DNA of 64,000 nucleotides, taken from positions 310,001-374,000 of the forward strand of contig NZ_JAAQQU010000105.1 of assembly GCF_011742145.1 (NCBI RefSeq), given 5' to 3'. Below, in pieces: positions 36,301 through 45,280 of the stretch. Within the stretch, counting starts at the first letter, position 1. Every line of letters starts with the position of its first letter. The position numbers and the translations under genes were made by a program. The stretch comes from Flavobacterium sp. J49. GTDB taxonomy: Bacteria; Bacteroidota; Bacteroidia; Flavobacteriales; Flavobacteriaceae. The notes under the pieces are model-generated. The model saw only the letters and a list, made by a program, of their open reading frames with translations. It did not search any database and was not told the origin of the DNA.

Positions 36301-38950
36301 TACTGTTGTAATTACCCCCTGTAGCATTTAATCTTAAATTACTACCGCTACAAATGGTTGAGTTGGTCAAACCAACAGGAGTTACTGTGATAGCTGAAGG
36401 AGTATCTATAATAGTTACTGTTACATTTTCTGTAGCAGTACAGTTATTAGCGTACGTAGCTGTTACTGTATAAGTAGTTGTAACAGCAGGACTAACCGTA
36501 ATTGAGCTTCCTGTATTGGTATAACCTCCCGAAGCAGTCCAGGCAAATGATAAGGCACCCGCAGAGACAGCAGTCAAAGTTGCTGATTGACCGGCACAAA
36601 TTCCAGCACCAGTTATAGGAGCAATTGTACCAGGGAAGTTGATTGTTACTGTAGCCACAGATGAATATGACACATCACCTGGGTTAGCAATACAAAATAC
36701 TTTTAAACGATACGAAGTAGTCGTTGTTAAAGTTCCTGTAGATAAATTAGCATAACTGTTGGAAACTGAACCTATGGCAACACCAGGAGTAGCAAAGTTG
36801 TCGGTAGAAGATTCCCATTGGTATCTTGTTCCGGTTCCTTCTGAATAACCTGTTGCAGCAATTGTAGTTGCGCCTGAGTTACAATAAGTGGCAGTAGCTG
36901 CACTTGCCGTTCCGGCCACCGGAATTGTACAAGTTAAACAAGTACCGGTATAAACCGCTTGAAAAGCAAATCCGGGCCCAACTGCACTAGTATCAGAGGT
37001 AAACTGAATAGTAATTGGTTGACCAGGTGCAGAAACTATAGGCGTAATAGCACCGGCTGTTGTATAATTAGCCAAAAGTGTTCCTCCTGTTCCAACACCA
37101 CTATAAATGTAAATGTCATCACAACAAGACTCCATACCCAATACATTACCTGATAAGGTAATTACCCCTGTACCTGAGTTATCCAACACCAAATAACCAT
37201 TGGTGTTATTGGCATAGTCAGCTGAAGATCCACCATTATCATAAATAAAGGTATTGGTACCACAATCAACTAAGGTATTTCCTGAAGCAGGAACAATATT
37301 TGAACCACAAGAAAGACCGTTGAAGCTCACTGAGTTTGAAAAATTTGATAAACCACTGTAAGAACAGCTCGTAAATAATCTATAATAGGTAGTTCCCGCT
37401 GTAGATGTTGGAACCGTAAAATTTAAATTTGTAGCTGTTGGGATATCTGTCCAAACAACATCATCCGGAGAAGACTGCCATTTGTAAGAAAGACCTAAAG
37501 CTCCCCCTGATACACCTGTAGCCGATAAACTTAAAGAGCCACCTGCACATCCAGTACTTTGAGATATACTGGCCACTCCTGCATTGGGAGTGTTTTCACA
37601 TAAAACCGGTTGCGCAATGTTAACCGTATAATCCTCTACATTTCCATAAGAAGAAGAATAACAAGGATCATTAGAAGTATCATTATCTGTAGCAACGATT
37701 CTCATTACGGTATTGCCTAAAACAGCATCAGCAGGAATAATTAAGTTTCCAGATATTGATGTAGGATTAGCATTTGAAGATAAACCAATAAGATTATTTT
37801 CATTCGCATCATTAAAGTCACCATCTTGATTATAATCAATAAAGACTCTAACATTATAAGTATATCCTGTAGCCAAACTTACCGTTATAGGCACAGTTAA
37901 AGTTCTTAACAATGTTGCCGGAGTCAAAGCCCTAAAATCCTGATAAGTCAGTGGAGAAACATTTGGATTACTAAAGGTTTCAAACTGGACATTAGTAATA
38001 CCATTATTATCCATTGAAGTTGGAACGGCAGAACAATATGTAAAACCACTTCCTGTTGTAAAAGATTGTTCAACACAATCTACTGCATCACCATTATCGT
38101 TAGTAGGAACCACTTTCCAATAATAAGTAGTATTAGCTGCTAAAACTGGAGGAGAATAGGATGATCCTGAAACAGTTGCTGCTAATCCCGGTGAAGGAGA
38201 AGTACCAAAATATACTTTATATCCAGTAACACCAAGTAAGTTATTCCAACTCAAAGCTGGATTTCTGGCGATTTGTGTTGCTCCGGTTGCCGGAAGCAAT
38301 CCTGTCGTACAAGACGGAGGTGTAGTTGGTACCAAAGTAACAGCTATGTTGTCGAAATTTAAATAATAATCTCCCGACGACCAAGTAGCAGAAAAACGAA
38401 TAAACAAACTTCCTGCAGGAGGTGTAAATGTATGCGACTTACTGATACAAGAACCATTCTGAGTTTCTTGACTCACCGTTGCAATATTAGTCCAAGGACC
38501 TGCAGCAGAAGAACCATACTGAACAACAAATGATCCCCATGGGTTTGTACCTGATGTATTGGCACTCCATGTTGCGGCTTTGTAATCATAAGTAATGATA
38601 TGCGCCGATGTTCCATTAGCCGTACCAATGTTTGGTGAAATCAATTCTCCAGTGGTGACACCAGAGTATAAATTTCGCCTCATAGCTCCACCGGAACCAC
38701 CACAGGCGGTTGCTCCCGTAAATCTGGTAAAACCTCCGGTAAATGAACCAGCATCGGTATTAAAGTTTTGAGAATAATTTACCTGTGCATAAGAACTAAA
38801 TCCTGTAAACACAGATAAAATAATAAGACTCAAAACCCAGAACCGTTTAAACAATCCATCTGTGTTGGGAGCGTTCCCAACTACATCCGGTGTTTGTCTT
38901 TTGAGCCATGTTCGTGAACCTGAACTCAAGTTAGTGTAGTTGTTAATCAT
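30386..38950 (-). CDS. Giant T9SS-secreted adhesin-like multidomain protein (2854 aa)
   Basis: The protein has an unusually long N-terminus (about 35 polar residues before the hydrophobic signal core; cleavage after SYAQ near residue 56). Visible modules are a MAM/jellyroll-like domain (60-205), a fibronectin-like domain (about 210-300), a GEVED domain (about 345-440; FIDYNQDGDFND, GNVEDYTV) and a CUB-like segment (about 545-660; DNGGSSADYANN). Many Ig-like/PKD-like repeats with the pattern TVTATxxxGC follow, interrupted by further jellyroll modules near 900-1080 and 1640-1810. The end (about 2770-2854) is a type A sorting domain (AYPNPFAANFMIDV, YPSGVYNVVVT). It is predicted to be exported by the type IX system and displayed on the cell surface. 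Ligand unknown. No partner gene such as a PorP/SprF-like protein is adjacent. Confidence 0.9.
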   Translation of the reverse strand: MINNYTNLSSGSRTWLKRQTPDVVGNAPNTDGLFKRFWVLSLIILSVFTGFSSYAQVNYSQNFNTDAGSFTGGFTRFTGATACGGSGGAMRRNLYSGVTTGELISPNIGTANGTSAHIITYDYKAATWSANTSGTNPWGSFVVQYGSSAAGPWTNIATVSQETQNGSCISKSHTFTPPAGSLFIRFSATWSSGDYYLNFDNIAVTLVPTTPPSCTTGLLPATGATQIARNPALSWNNLLGVTGYKVYFGTSPSPGLAATVSGSSYSPPVLAANTTYYWKVVPTNDNGDAVDCVEQSFTTGSGFTYCSAVPTSMDNNGITNVQFETFSNPNVSPLTYQDFRALTPATLLRTLTVPITVSLATGYTYNVRVFIDYNQDGDFNDANENNLIGLSSNANPTSISGNLIIPADAVLGNTVMRIVATDNDTSNDPCYSSSYGNVEDYTVNIAQPVLCENTPNAGVASISQSTGCAGGSLSLSATGVSGGALGLSYKWQSSPDDVVWTDIPTATNLNFTVPTSTAGTTYYRLFTSCSYSGLSNFSNSVSFNGLSCGSNIVPASGNTLVDCGTNTFIYDNGGSSADYANNTNGYLVLDNSGTGVITLSGNVLGMESCCDDIYIYSGVGTGGTLLANYTTAGAITPIVSAPGQPITIQFTSDTSAVGPGFAFQAVYTGTCLTCTIPVAGTASAATATYCNSGATTIAATGYSEGTGTRYQWESSTDNFATPGVAIGSVSNSYANLSTGTLTTTTSYRLKVFCIANPGDVSYSSVATVTINFPGTIAPITGAGICAGQSATLTAVSAGALSFAWTASGGYTNTGSSITVSPAVTTTYTVTATYANNCTATENVTVTIIDTPSAITVTPVGLTNSTICSGSNLRLNATGGNYNSTYFSDNFDAASSQFTAATLSGTSTTTAELNTTYQSQGSGSVLFNTTGTNAAATYSLNSNVNLVGATAATLTFSHIASMEGNFTAYDFGYVEYSSDGGATWTTFTSANYTGAANSAYFSGSDVRFSTLSYSDWNTALTGTNAPNNSLWKSETFSIPAAALTSQFKLRFRYTTDVSANWLGWFIDNVKISANGNVQYSWTASPATPLFTDVALSNVYNPATDFAPTVYAQPNTATQFTVNVSSGSCSNSGSTTVNVNELPSFSVNPITICEGTTGTLTAISAGSNSYSWTPVGGGATLTGTSVMVSPSETTTYNVTATSNTTVPACSSTQQVTVTVNEPGTIVSGTASRTVSPGQLTTFEVVTTGLVTYQWQLNDNVNGWQNILAANPDYSGEDTAVLSIQNITLGFDTYQYRCLVTGLAPCATLTPIEAILNVTNTGFATQPADVNLCGASSTSFSIVTTGDEPYNVQWQMSTDGGASFNDIFDGPDASGLTFSGANEFSPKTLFVSGITTDHDGYQFKCQLDFFLDSGIATLTVNTPVSLTNNFSTTPVVRCSSPSAAATSFGISTSGSVEDVEWKYATSASGPWNTIAAGTPVGASYSGAGSNTLSVTTTAATPVGNYYYKAFVTGAGSGADKCADAESAIATISVVNPTITVSPSSTVYCTPGPAVTLTAGGSDINNYTWTASGFTTTTGTSIAVTPSAATTYTVTGTNSNGCTNTAQATVTVGGAFTASASASAATVCPGTPVTLTGTSALINLVPTPMPVGSYTFESTTDTYSSIVGGVGTTAVSLSSMDDSISATQTLPFTFNFGGNNFTTFKINSNGWIQLGATSTSTTNYSSLSGSDNNIIAAFNRDLDGNNTTSTSYYVQTTGAVGSRITKIQWTNIRSYSSTASPATGNVQIWLYEGTNRVEIRYGSFTVNSARTSTGITCQVGLRGASSAAANVKSLSNTGSWATPTVGTSSSSTVALGNFASPILPDNGRVYRFSPLGNGTSTYTYAWSSVPAGFTANTAVATVNPSVNSTYNVVVTSSTGCTATASTSVVVDSTPPVITTSPVATQQLCQGTTATFTVAATSATALTYQWFKDGSPLVNGSGISGVTTATLTITGTTPASSGSYTVAVTNCSTVTSGASVLTVYPTPTAVAPAAQTYCIDAVVPATPLTGTPSGVTFNISGGAALGLANQTGVTAIPSFTPTASGTATISITPVANGCSGTAVTYILKINPLPAAPAISSNSPICQGSALDFASTVALQQGYSLNSNSNVPFIDINATGVSVGTLGDDTEHNITIPTFTFNGTPYTTARIGTNGLIVFGSTSGEVSLSNGTLPSTANTAGNTFLAPFWDDLDIQTGATCKTQTVGNLHIIQFTTMAHDAFTTGSITFQVQLNLTTGVINFVYQDVIFGSSTYDSGASATIGVQYNSSSALQYSSNTASLINGQSLTFTPAAYSYAWSGPNGFTSALPNPSIANATPAATGDYTLEITNMNGCKSSSTIAAVVHPTPTVVAPANQTYYTGFATAAIPLVGTPSNVTFNISGGAASGLADVNGVTAIPSFIPTAIPSTVTITPVANGCTGVPVTFQISFVPVVVNIESNVCGSINNGLNNQINCTNISIPGYTTTGYQFEVTNMSTGEVSIVFSSQHHFKLTDASNYSYGTTFSIRVAVVLDGNVQGYYGSTCSLTTTQVRTTKVITSQCGATLVFINSTINANTVSSTNLYRFRVALASAPTVTYLVERTVPNFKLTDVIGLPIQFDTEYLVDVQVRVKLAGFEAWSQYGERCSVFTPEAPVSSLVDAQCEDFQVTSDTQLINAISFPGATAYRFRLTGYDEFGDVNYTQIVTSTLPYFTLSMFTGLTPGITYTVGVSLELFGVYTEYGKDCTIITPVPARQASTTVVEPFKATAYPNPFAANFMIDVKTSSTSVIAIKVYDMVGRLVEQRTATVTELDKAPIGTNYPSGVYNVVVTQDETVQTVRVVKR

Positions 38951-39016
38951 AATTTATAAAATTGGGTTAATAAGAAATGTGAATGTATATAAAATGTTAA
39001 TTAATTGTGAAATAAT

Positions 39017-39040
39017 AACCTTCTTAATCGATTAAAGGTA
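39017..39040. promoter_or_regulatory. Palindromic site upstream of the 2854-residue gene
   Basis: The site is centred on the perfect palindrome TTAATCGATTAA with flanking ACCTTC and AGGT arms. The minus strand of the right part reads TACCTTTA, a near -7 element, 82 nt before the gene start. Confidence 0.35.
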
Positions 39041-39125
39041 TCTTATCATCGCTCAAACAAAACGACGACTTCCAATTTTCTTACAGAAAACGGACAGGCC
39101 AATAAAAGAATAAAAGTATTTGAGA

Positions 39126-39168
39126 CAAAAAAATACCTAACCGTTTATACTAAAAACAGTTAGGTATC
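39126..39168 (-). terminator. Terminator of the 1803-residue gene
   Basis: ATACCTAAC and GTTAGGTAT form the stem with a 17-nt loop, followed by a T run on the minus strand. Confidence 0.75.
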
Positions 39169-39181
39169 TATTTTAATGGGA

Positions 39182-42100
39182 TTAGTAAACCACTTTCTTG
39201 GTTACAATTCCACCGTTTTCTCCTTCAATTTTAACAAGTAATACTTGTTGGGTAGTAGGTAAAGTGGTAAACACAGTTGTTGTGTTACCTATTTGCTTTT
39301 GGGAAGCAAGTTCTCGGCCTCTTACATCGTAAATGGTCACATTTACCATGTTTTCGGTTCCCGAGTTAATATTCAATCCTGCATTGTTCTGGAAAACCAC
39401 CACCGAATTCTGGTTGAATACCGGATTGTTGGTTCCTAATGCATTGGTTGTGTAACGAATTCTAAAGCGATTGTCAAAGGTTCCGCTTTCAGTGGCAAAA
39501 GTATAAGGTGCTGCTTTAAGGTCATGAATGACATTTAAAAGCGTGTCTTCTAAATAAATGTTTTGTGAGGCAAATAAACCGTCAAAATCAGGAAGACTAA
39601 TCGTATAAGTACTGTTGATGGTTGATTTGTATCCCAAAGGAATCATTTCATTCACATCAAAGGCCAATTGTTTTCCTTGGATGCTCAACTTGGTATTGTC
39701 AACAATAGTGTAAAGGGTAATCGCATTTCCGATATCTACCATTTCTCCGTCAAACAAACGATCAATACCATTGGTAGCCGACTCAACATAACCTATCAAA
39801 GCTTGTTTGTAAGCCCCTTCGGTATTGGTAATGTCTAACCAATATCTGTGTTTCTCTAAGTTCAATTCTGCTTCTGTATTGTTGGCCGTGTTTGGCGACA
39901 ATCTGTAGAACTGACTGTTGTTACCGGCCGCACGCATACTGTTTTTGAAAGTAGCGGTTCCGCTCGAGAATCCTTTGATAAAGAATCCTTGACCCGAAGC
40001 AATATACCCTAAAGGCACTGCATTACTTCCTCCTCCACCGAAACCGGCATTGGTAGCGGCACTGGTACCACCCACAAGGTTGTAAATCGCATAATCACTT
40101 CCGGTATATTGGTAAGTCGCATTGATTGGTGTATTGTGTGTCCAGAAATAAAGCGTTCCGTTCAAATTGGCATTGGCCGGGTCTAATATAAAAGCACTGG
40201 CCGATAAAGCACTGGTGAATGGATTTCCAATTAAGTTCATTTGAGCTGCACCACCCACGATAGGCGTTGTCATAGTACCGTTATTCGGTGTACCATAGAA
40301 AGAAGCAGTATAGGTTGCCGGTGTATTGATATCATAATCATACGGCGCACGGATAATGTATCCTTTACCCACATCCATCAAAGAGGCAGATGAAATATAA
40401 GCCCAGTTGTTGGCACTGGCATCATAATAATAGTAAGCATCAAATGGCGTATTGGGAGAAACGTTTACCAAAGTTTGCGGATTTACCGGAGTTGACCAAT
40501 AAGTATAGTCAAACTGACGAATACCCGTAGTGGTTCTTTTGTAAGTTATATTTCCTGAGTTACCTCCCGAATAAACACCCGGTGCATTGGCAACATCTAC
40601 TACTTGATACAAACTGGCGTTGTTTTCAAAAGTTAGCGTTCCGCCCGAAACTACTACCGCATTTTGTACAGTTAAAGTTCCCACGTCGAATAAGACCGCA
40701 CCACTGGTTACCGTCACACTACAAGCGGATAAGTTACCCGAAGTAGCACTGGCATGAACCGAAGAAGTATAGTTTCCTTGGAAATCAGCTCCGATTGTGG
40801 AAGTCGGACCGGTACCATTTGACCAAGCCGAACCATTCCAAACCGCTTTGTTGAATGTAATGGTTATCACATTAGAATAAACATCAGAACAACCGGCCAA
40901 GTTCACTACAGCTCTAAAGTAACGAGCGCCGGTGAAAGTACCTATTTGGGCTGAAGTCAACGTTGTAGAAGCACTCGCAGCGATATCGGTAACGCCTACG
41001 GTAAACGCAAGGTCACTGGCATACTGCCATTTCACAACCGAACCGGTATTACCCGTTAAGGTTAAATCGGCTGCAACTCCTGAACAAACATTTTGGTCAC
41101 TTGAAGCGGTTCCGGCTACGGCACCTCCAATTACAAAGGTAGTAGCGGTTCTACAAGTTGGATTAGAAGAACAAGCGGCATAGTAAGTCCATGTTCCCGG
41201 TGTGCTGGTATTGGCTAAGCCAGAGCCTGCTGCACCCACCGGATTGAACGGACTGCCTGTGCCAATTGGAGAACCTCCTGAAGCGGCAGTATACCATTGT
41301 ACTTGAGAATTTTGGAACAACAATACACTTCCTCCCGAAGGTGGTGTCACGCTCCAAGTAAAAGAAGTGGCTGTACTTCCTGAGTAGAAAGTAGTGTATA
41401 AAGTATAAGTAACACCCGCGGTTAAGGTAACCGTCATTCTTGGGTATAAACCTGCTCCTGAGTCGTCATCTCCTATCACAAAAGTACCGGTAGCACAACT
41501 ACCTGCAGTAAATGCTCCTGTAGTAATGTATCCCATAGCATCTATGGTAAGCGGACTAGAGAAATCAAAAGTATAAGAACCGGTAACACTTACTTGAAAG
41601 TTAACCGTAGTATAAATTTGATTGATTGTTGAAAAACCACAAGTTGGTGAATTTGTAGAACTGAAAGGTCTAGGAGCCTGAGGACTTCCTCCTGTCCAAG
41701 AACCTGCAATACTCGTTACTGCATTGCTGTAACCGTCACAAACCGTTGAGCTTGAAATAGTTCCTGCGCCTCCGGTACAGATAGAAGCTCCTGTAGTTAC
41801 CGGTGCCGGCCCTAAAACGGTAAAGTCTGTAGCACTGCTAACCGACAATACACTGGTAGTTATTCTTATTTTTCCGGTAGTAGCTCCTGCCGGTAAAGTG
41901 GCTGTAATTTGAGTAGTACTGTTCACGGTGTAAGTAGCCGAAGCACCTCCAAAGAAAACACCTGTAATTCCTGTAAAGTTGGTTCCTGTAATTACTACGG
42001 TTGTACCGCTCACACAAGCATTATCAGTAGGTGTAAATCCGGTGATGGTAGGTACATTGGTTACACAAACAATAGAGGCTGTCCAACCGGCTCCTAAAAC

Positions 42101-44593
42101 CGAACTGTCTGAACGGAATTCAAAAGTCAATGAACCGTCTGCTGCTGTTGATAAAATACTACCCGGTGAGGTTGTTCCCGACCAAGCATCGGCCGGACAG
42201 GTTTGCGGCAAGAATCCTGCGGCTCTACCTGATGGCATCAAAGTACCGGCAGAAGATTGTCCGCTGTAAATCATTAAACCATCCCAGTTGTTTTCGGTTG
42301 CAAAGGAGTTGAAGATTACCATCAACTTGGCTCCCGGAGTTACCGGTCTGAAAGTATACGAATAAGGTGCATACGTCGGATTCCCTGTTCTCTCGTTATT
42401 GGCATAATTTCCACCGGTTCCACCGCTATCCGTAAAAGTAATATTAGAACCACAAGTTACGTTGTACGGTGTGGTAAGGTCAGAGATTCTGATGGTGGTT
42501 GGAGTAGTAAGGTTCGTAGTGGTAAAAGTGGCAAAGTTGGTTGACCAGATACTGATTTGCGCCCCACAATTGGCACGAACCCACACATAATAAGTAGTGT
42601 TAGGTGATAATGTAGAGAACGTAATGCTATTGGACGTTACCGTTCCTGTTCCTGCGTCGTTATAACTTGGCGGGGTATTGGAAGTTGAAATAAAATAAGC
42701 ATAACCGTTTGAAGGAGCTCCGGTGGCCGGGGCATTCCAGTTTAAAGTAGCGCCAAAATCCGTAATCCCCGTTACCGGTGAACCCGGATAAGTAGGCGGC
42801 AAACAAGTTTCTACCTCAATACGGATGTTGTCAAGGTTTAACTGAACGTTATTTAAGCCGGTGTCTTCAATATCATCTACGAAGAAACGCAAATAATACG
42901 TTCCGGTTACCGATGGGGTATAGTTCACAATATTAGAGTTAATCACCGAGAAAAAGCCGTTGTAAGCAATCTGCTGGCTGATATTAGAAACAGTAGCTGC
43001 TGTGTTGTTCGTTGGACGCCCTATATTGACCTCCAAACTGGCGTAGCCATTCAAGTTGGTTGAATAGTCATAAGTAATACGGTATAAAGTACCCGCGGTT
43101 AAAGTTACCCCTTGGGTAAAGAAACTATCTCCTACACCATTACTAAAAATATTACCATTAACAGAGTTTGATTGGAAAGCACCGTCTGTAAAAGTACATG
43201 TCGGCAAAACCCCTCCTACTAAACCATTGAAGTTTTCTAAATACACCACACTTTGCGGTGTACACAATGAAGTAGCCGAAATGGGCCCAATCCAAGTACT
43301 GGTACTACCACCACAATTGGAACGTACCCAGAAATAATAAGTGGTAGAAGCCGACAAACCGGTTACGGTAGCCGAAGTAGTAGCACTGGTAGCCGTAGGC
43401 GTTGTACCCGAAGTAGGCGCCGTATTAGAAGTGCTGTGGTAAATATCATAGTTACTCGCCGAACCTGCCCAAGTCAAATAGGCACTGTCATGAGAAATGC
43501 TGCCGGTAGCGGCAAACGCTAATGTAGTGGGTGCCGGACAGTTCACACATTCCAATTTAATTCTGAAACCTGTACTTGAAACTGTACCGTTTGAAGTAAA
43601 TTTATAAAATAAAGCACCATTTGTATCAACCGAAGTATAAGTAGAGGGAACAGTTGTACCGGAAAAATTCATCCCACTTATTTGAGTAGCATAAGTGTTG
43701 TCAGTAAACAATTGTAGATAATCATTAGTAGCTTCAGTACCAAAAGTTTCGTAAGTTGCTTTTATTTTGTAAGTGGTATTAGATGGTGTAAAATAAATAC
43801 TATTTGCTTGAGTATTTGAATAATTATCTGATTCACCACCAACGTCATACAAATAGTATGTACGGGTTACATCTAAAGTAACAGGACAAGCCGTGGCATT
43901 ATTCAAAGCAGGTATTATTATATTATTTTGAGAAGCTACGGAAGAAGTCCATGCAAAATCATCTAAACAAACAGCCCCATTTGTTGGATTTATTCTGGTA
44001 TCAGTTACTCTAAATTTATACCCTAGAGCAGTAGCAGGAAAAGCGGCTGTAACCTTTACCTCTTGCCAAGTAGTATTCATTGATGGTAACACACCGGTTA
44101 CACTAATTGTATTTAATGCAGTGGTTACATTGTTGGTTCCGTTTGTAATAGCATACCAAGTGGTTCCACCATCATCCGAAAATTCAAAATTATAAAGAGT
44201 TGTACCAGTGGTAGCTCCTTTGATATAGAAAGAAAAGGAACTCGGCGTCATTATTACCGGCGAAGTAACCGAAGCATTTGACGTACTGTTAGTAGGCTGT
44301 CTTAAACTATAAATTCCACTTCTTACCAAAGTCGTAGTTGTATTGTGTACAAAGTTGGTTGTTCCCGCAAAAGTCCAACCATTTGCTTGCATTATTGCTA
44401 CCGATGAAGGCACACTCTCAAACCCTTGATAAGGGCCAATACATTGCGCGTTGGTTTCTTGAAAAACCCCCAACCAAAAAGTCAAGACTAGCAGTAGGTA
44501 TCGGAAAGAAGCAGTAGTTTTTAATAAAATCGCATTACCCGAGGCATTAAGTAAAGTTTTTCCCATAGTGGTTGTTTTTTGTGGTATTGTCAT
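39182..44593 (-). CDS. Giant T9SS-secreted fibronectin/IPT protein (1803 aa)
   Basis: A long N-terminus precedes the signal core (cleavage after TNAQ near residue 49); an alternative start is the ATG for MGKTLL at residue 10. Modules visible are a MAM-like domain (about 50-215), CUB-like segments (about 230-350 and 705-845), fibronectin type III domains (about 355-445 and 600-690; TYYFWVRSNC, TTYYVWVRANC) and an IPT/TIG domain (about 850-930; TGFTPTDNACVSG). A long C-terminal module (about 1200-1640; WNGSAWSNG, YWSTPVNPQTL, GKGYIIRAP) is followed by a sorting region (about 1640-1803) containing DGLFASQNIYLEDTLLN and GTFDNRFRIRY. That ending fits the type C sorting signals known in flavobacteria rather than the type A domain of its downstream neighbour. 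Predicted surface protein; ligand unknown. Confidence 0.88.
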   Translation of the reverse strand: MTIPQKTTTMGKTLLNASGNAILLKTTASFRYLLLVLTFWLGVFQETNAQCIGPYQGFESVPSSVAIMQANGWTFAGTTNFVHNTTTTLVRSGIYSLRQPTNSTSNASVTSPVIMTPSSFSFYIKGATTGTTLYNFEFSDDGGTTWYAITNGTNNVTTALNTISVTGVLPSMNTTWQEVKVTAAFPATALGYKFRVTDTRINPTNGAVCLDDFAWTSSVASQNNIIIPALNNATACPVTLDVTRTYYLYDVGGESDNYSNTQANSIYFTPSNTTYKIKATYETFGTEATNDYLQLFTDNTYATQISGMNFSGTTVPSTYTSVDTNGALFYKFTSNGTVSSTGFRIKLECVNCPAPTTLAFAATGSISHDSAYLTWAGSASNYDIYHSTSNTAPTSGTTPTATSATTSATVTGLSASTTYYFWVRSNCGGSTSTWIGPISATSLCTPQSVVYLENFNGLVGGVLPTCTFTDGAFQSNSVNGNIFSNGVGDSFFTQGVTLTAGTLYRITYDYSTNLNGYASLEVNIGRPTNNTAATVSNISQQIAYNGFFSVINSNIVNYTPSVTGTYYLRFFVDDIEDTGLNNVQLNLDNIRIEVETCLPPTYPGSPVTGITDFGATLNWNAPATGAPSNGYAYFISTSNTPPSYNDAGTGTVTSNSITFSTLSPNTTYYVWVRANCGAQISIWSTNFATFTTTNLTTPTTIRISDLTTPYNVTCGSNITFTDSGGTGGNYANNERTGNPTYAPYSYTFRPVTPGAKLMVIFNSFATENNWDGLMIYSGQSSAGTLMPSGRAAGFLPQTCPADAWSGTTSPGSILSTAADGSLTFEFRSDSSVLGAGWTASIVCVTNVPTITGFTPTDNACVSGTTVVITGTNFTGITGVFFGGASATYTVNSTTQITATLPAGATTGKIRITTSVLSVSSATDFTVLGPAPVTTGASICTGGAGTISSSTVCDGYSNAVTSIAGSWTGGSPQAPRPFSSTNSPTCGFSTINQIYTTVNFQVSVTGSYTFDFSSPLTIDAMGYITTGAFTAGSCATGTFVIGDDDSGAGLYPRMTVTLTAGVTYTLYTTFYSGSTATSFTWSVTPPSGGSVLLFQNSQVQWYTAASGGSPIGTGSPFNPVGAAGSGLANTSTPGTWTYYAACSSNPTCRTATTFVIGGAVAGTASSDQNVCSGVAADLTLTGNTGSVVKWQYASDLAFTVGVTDIAASASTTLTSAQIGTFTGARYFRAVVNLAGCSDVYSNVITITFNKAVWNGSAWSNGTGPTSTIGADFQGNYTSSVHASATSGNLSACSVTVTSGAVLFDVGTLTVQNAVVVSGGTLTFENNASLYQVVDVANAPGVYSGGNSGNITYKRTTTGIRQFDYTYWSTPVNPQTLVNVSPNTPFDAYYYYDASANNWAYISSASLMDVGKGYIIRAPYDYDINTPATYTASFYGTPNNGTMTTPIVGGAAQMNLIGNPFTSALSASAFILDPANANLNGTLYFWTHNTPINATYQYTGSDYAIYNLVGGTSAATNAGFGGGGSNAVPLGYIASGQGFFIKGFSSGTATFKNSMRAAGNNSQFYRLSPNTANNTEAELNLEKHRYWLDITNTEGAYKQALIGYVESATNGIDRLFDGEMVDIGNAITLYTIVDNTKLSIQGKQLAFDVNEMIPLGYKSTINSTYTISLPDFDGLFASQNIYLEDTLLNVIHDLKAAPYTFATESGTFDNRFRIRYTTNALGTNNPVFNQNSVVVFQNNAGLNINSGTENMVNVTIYDVRGRELASQKQIGNTTTVFTTLPTTQQVLLVKIEGENGGIVTKKVVY

Positions 44594-44601
44594 TATATAG
44601 T

Positions 44602-44624
44602 GTAACCTTTAATTATAAGGTTAC
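44602..44624. promoter_or_regulatory. Perfect inverted repeat next to the start of the 1803-residue gene
   Basis: GTAACCTT, seven bases, then AAGGTTAC. It lies 8 bp before the ATG and could be an operator or a leader hairpin that covers the ribosome-binding region. Confidence 0.5.
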
Positions 44625-44819
44625 CCTACGGTTAAGATGTTAAAATTACATCATATTAAACATTCTATTAACATTGTCTTTACCAAAAAAACATGTTTTT
44701 CGATAAAGGGTCAATACAATCGACCAATGATAGGCATTAAGCGGTCATCGGTAAAAACACAGCACTAAAAATAAAAAAAGTAGTACAATTTGTTAAACAA
44801 ATCTTAATATTGACTAGTT

Positions 44820-44827
44820 CAAACTTA
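44820..44827 (-). promoter_or_regulatory. Possible -7 element of the 1803-residue gene
   Basis: The minus strand reads TAAGTTTG, a perfect match to TAnnTTTG; the leader would be about 220 nt. Confidence 0.35.
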
Positions 44828-44952
44828 GTACTTTTTGGGAAATTCGGGTGCGCTAAATTAACAAATTGTCAATACTTTGCAACAATTGTTAATAAGTTGT
44901 AACTTCTTTTAAGTAATTGTCTGCATTTTATGTAAAAATACCTTACGATTTT

Positions 44953-44970
44953 TTAACCTTCTAAGGTTAA
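44953..44970. promoter_or_regulatory. Perfect palindrome TTAACCTT-CT-AAGGTTAA
   Basis: It shares the half-site AACCTT/AAGGTT with the inverted repeat at 44602-44624 but has a 2-bp spacer. Confidence 0.45.
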
Positions 44971-45040
44971 GAGAAGGTAAACCGTGGTAACAATAACTTA
45001 AAAAACCCAAATCCTTCCCATAAAAAACTGAAATAAAAAC

Positions 45041-45054
45041 AGTTACCTGTAACT
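45041..45054. promoter_or_regulatory. Palindrome AGTTAC-CT-GTAACT
   Basis: A 6-2-6 perfect palindrome with the same CT spacer as the one at 44953-44970. Function unknown. Confidence 0.35.
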
Positions 45055-45208
45055 ATAGCCAAACCAAAAGCTCGGATTTACAATTCGTACCAAAAAATAC
45101 TAAAAAAAGCTACTGTTGCCCTATTGAGAGTGGTGACATTTGTTTTAAAAAACCTTTATCATACCCTTTATGAAATTTTTCAAAAAAAATACTTTCACGC
45201 CCTTTTTC

Positions 45209-45280
45209 GTGTCAAATTTTACAGAAAAATATTTTGACACATTTTTTGTGTCAAATTTTCAAACCGCATTATTTTGACAC
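45209..45280. repeat. Two tandem inverted repeats of a TGTCAAAAT-type arm
   Basis: GTGTCAAATTTT occurs at 45209-45220 and 45248-45259. The opposing arm ATTTTGACAC occurs at 45231-45240 and 45271-45280. Each pair can form a hairpin, and the middle arms can pair alternatively. It lies about 100 bp beyond the stop of the 1956-residue gene. Confidence 0.65.

Noticed and set aside
44792..44800. GTTAAACAA, the crtI half-site, upstream of the 1803-residue gene
   Set aside because: A single half-site in very AT-rich sequence, without a clear promoter overlap. Probably chance, but worth including in a genome-wide motif count.
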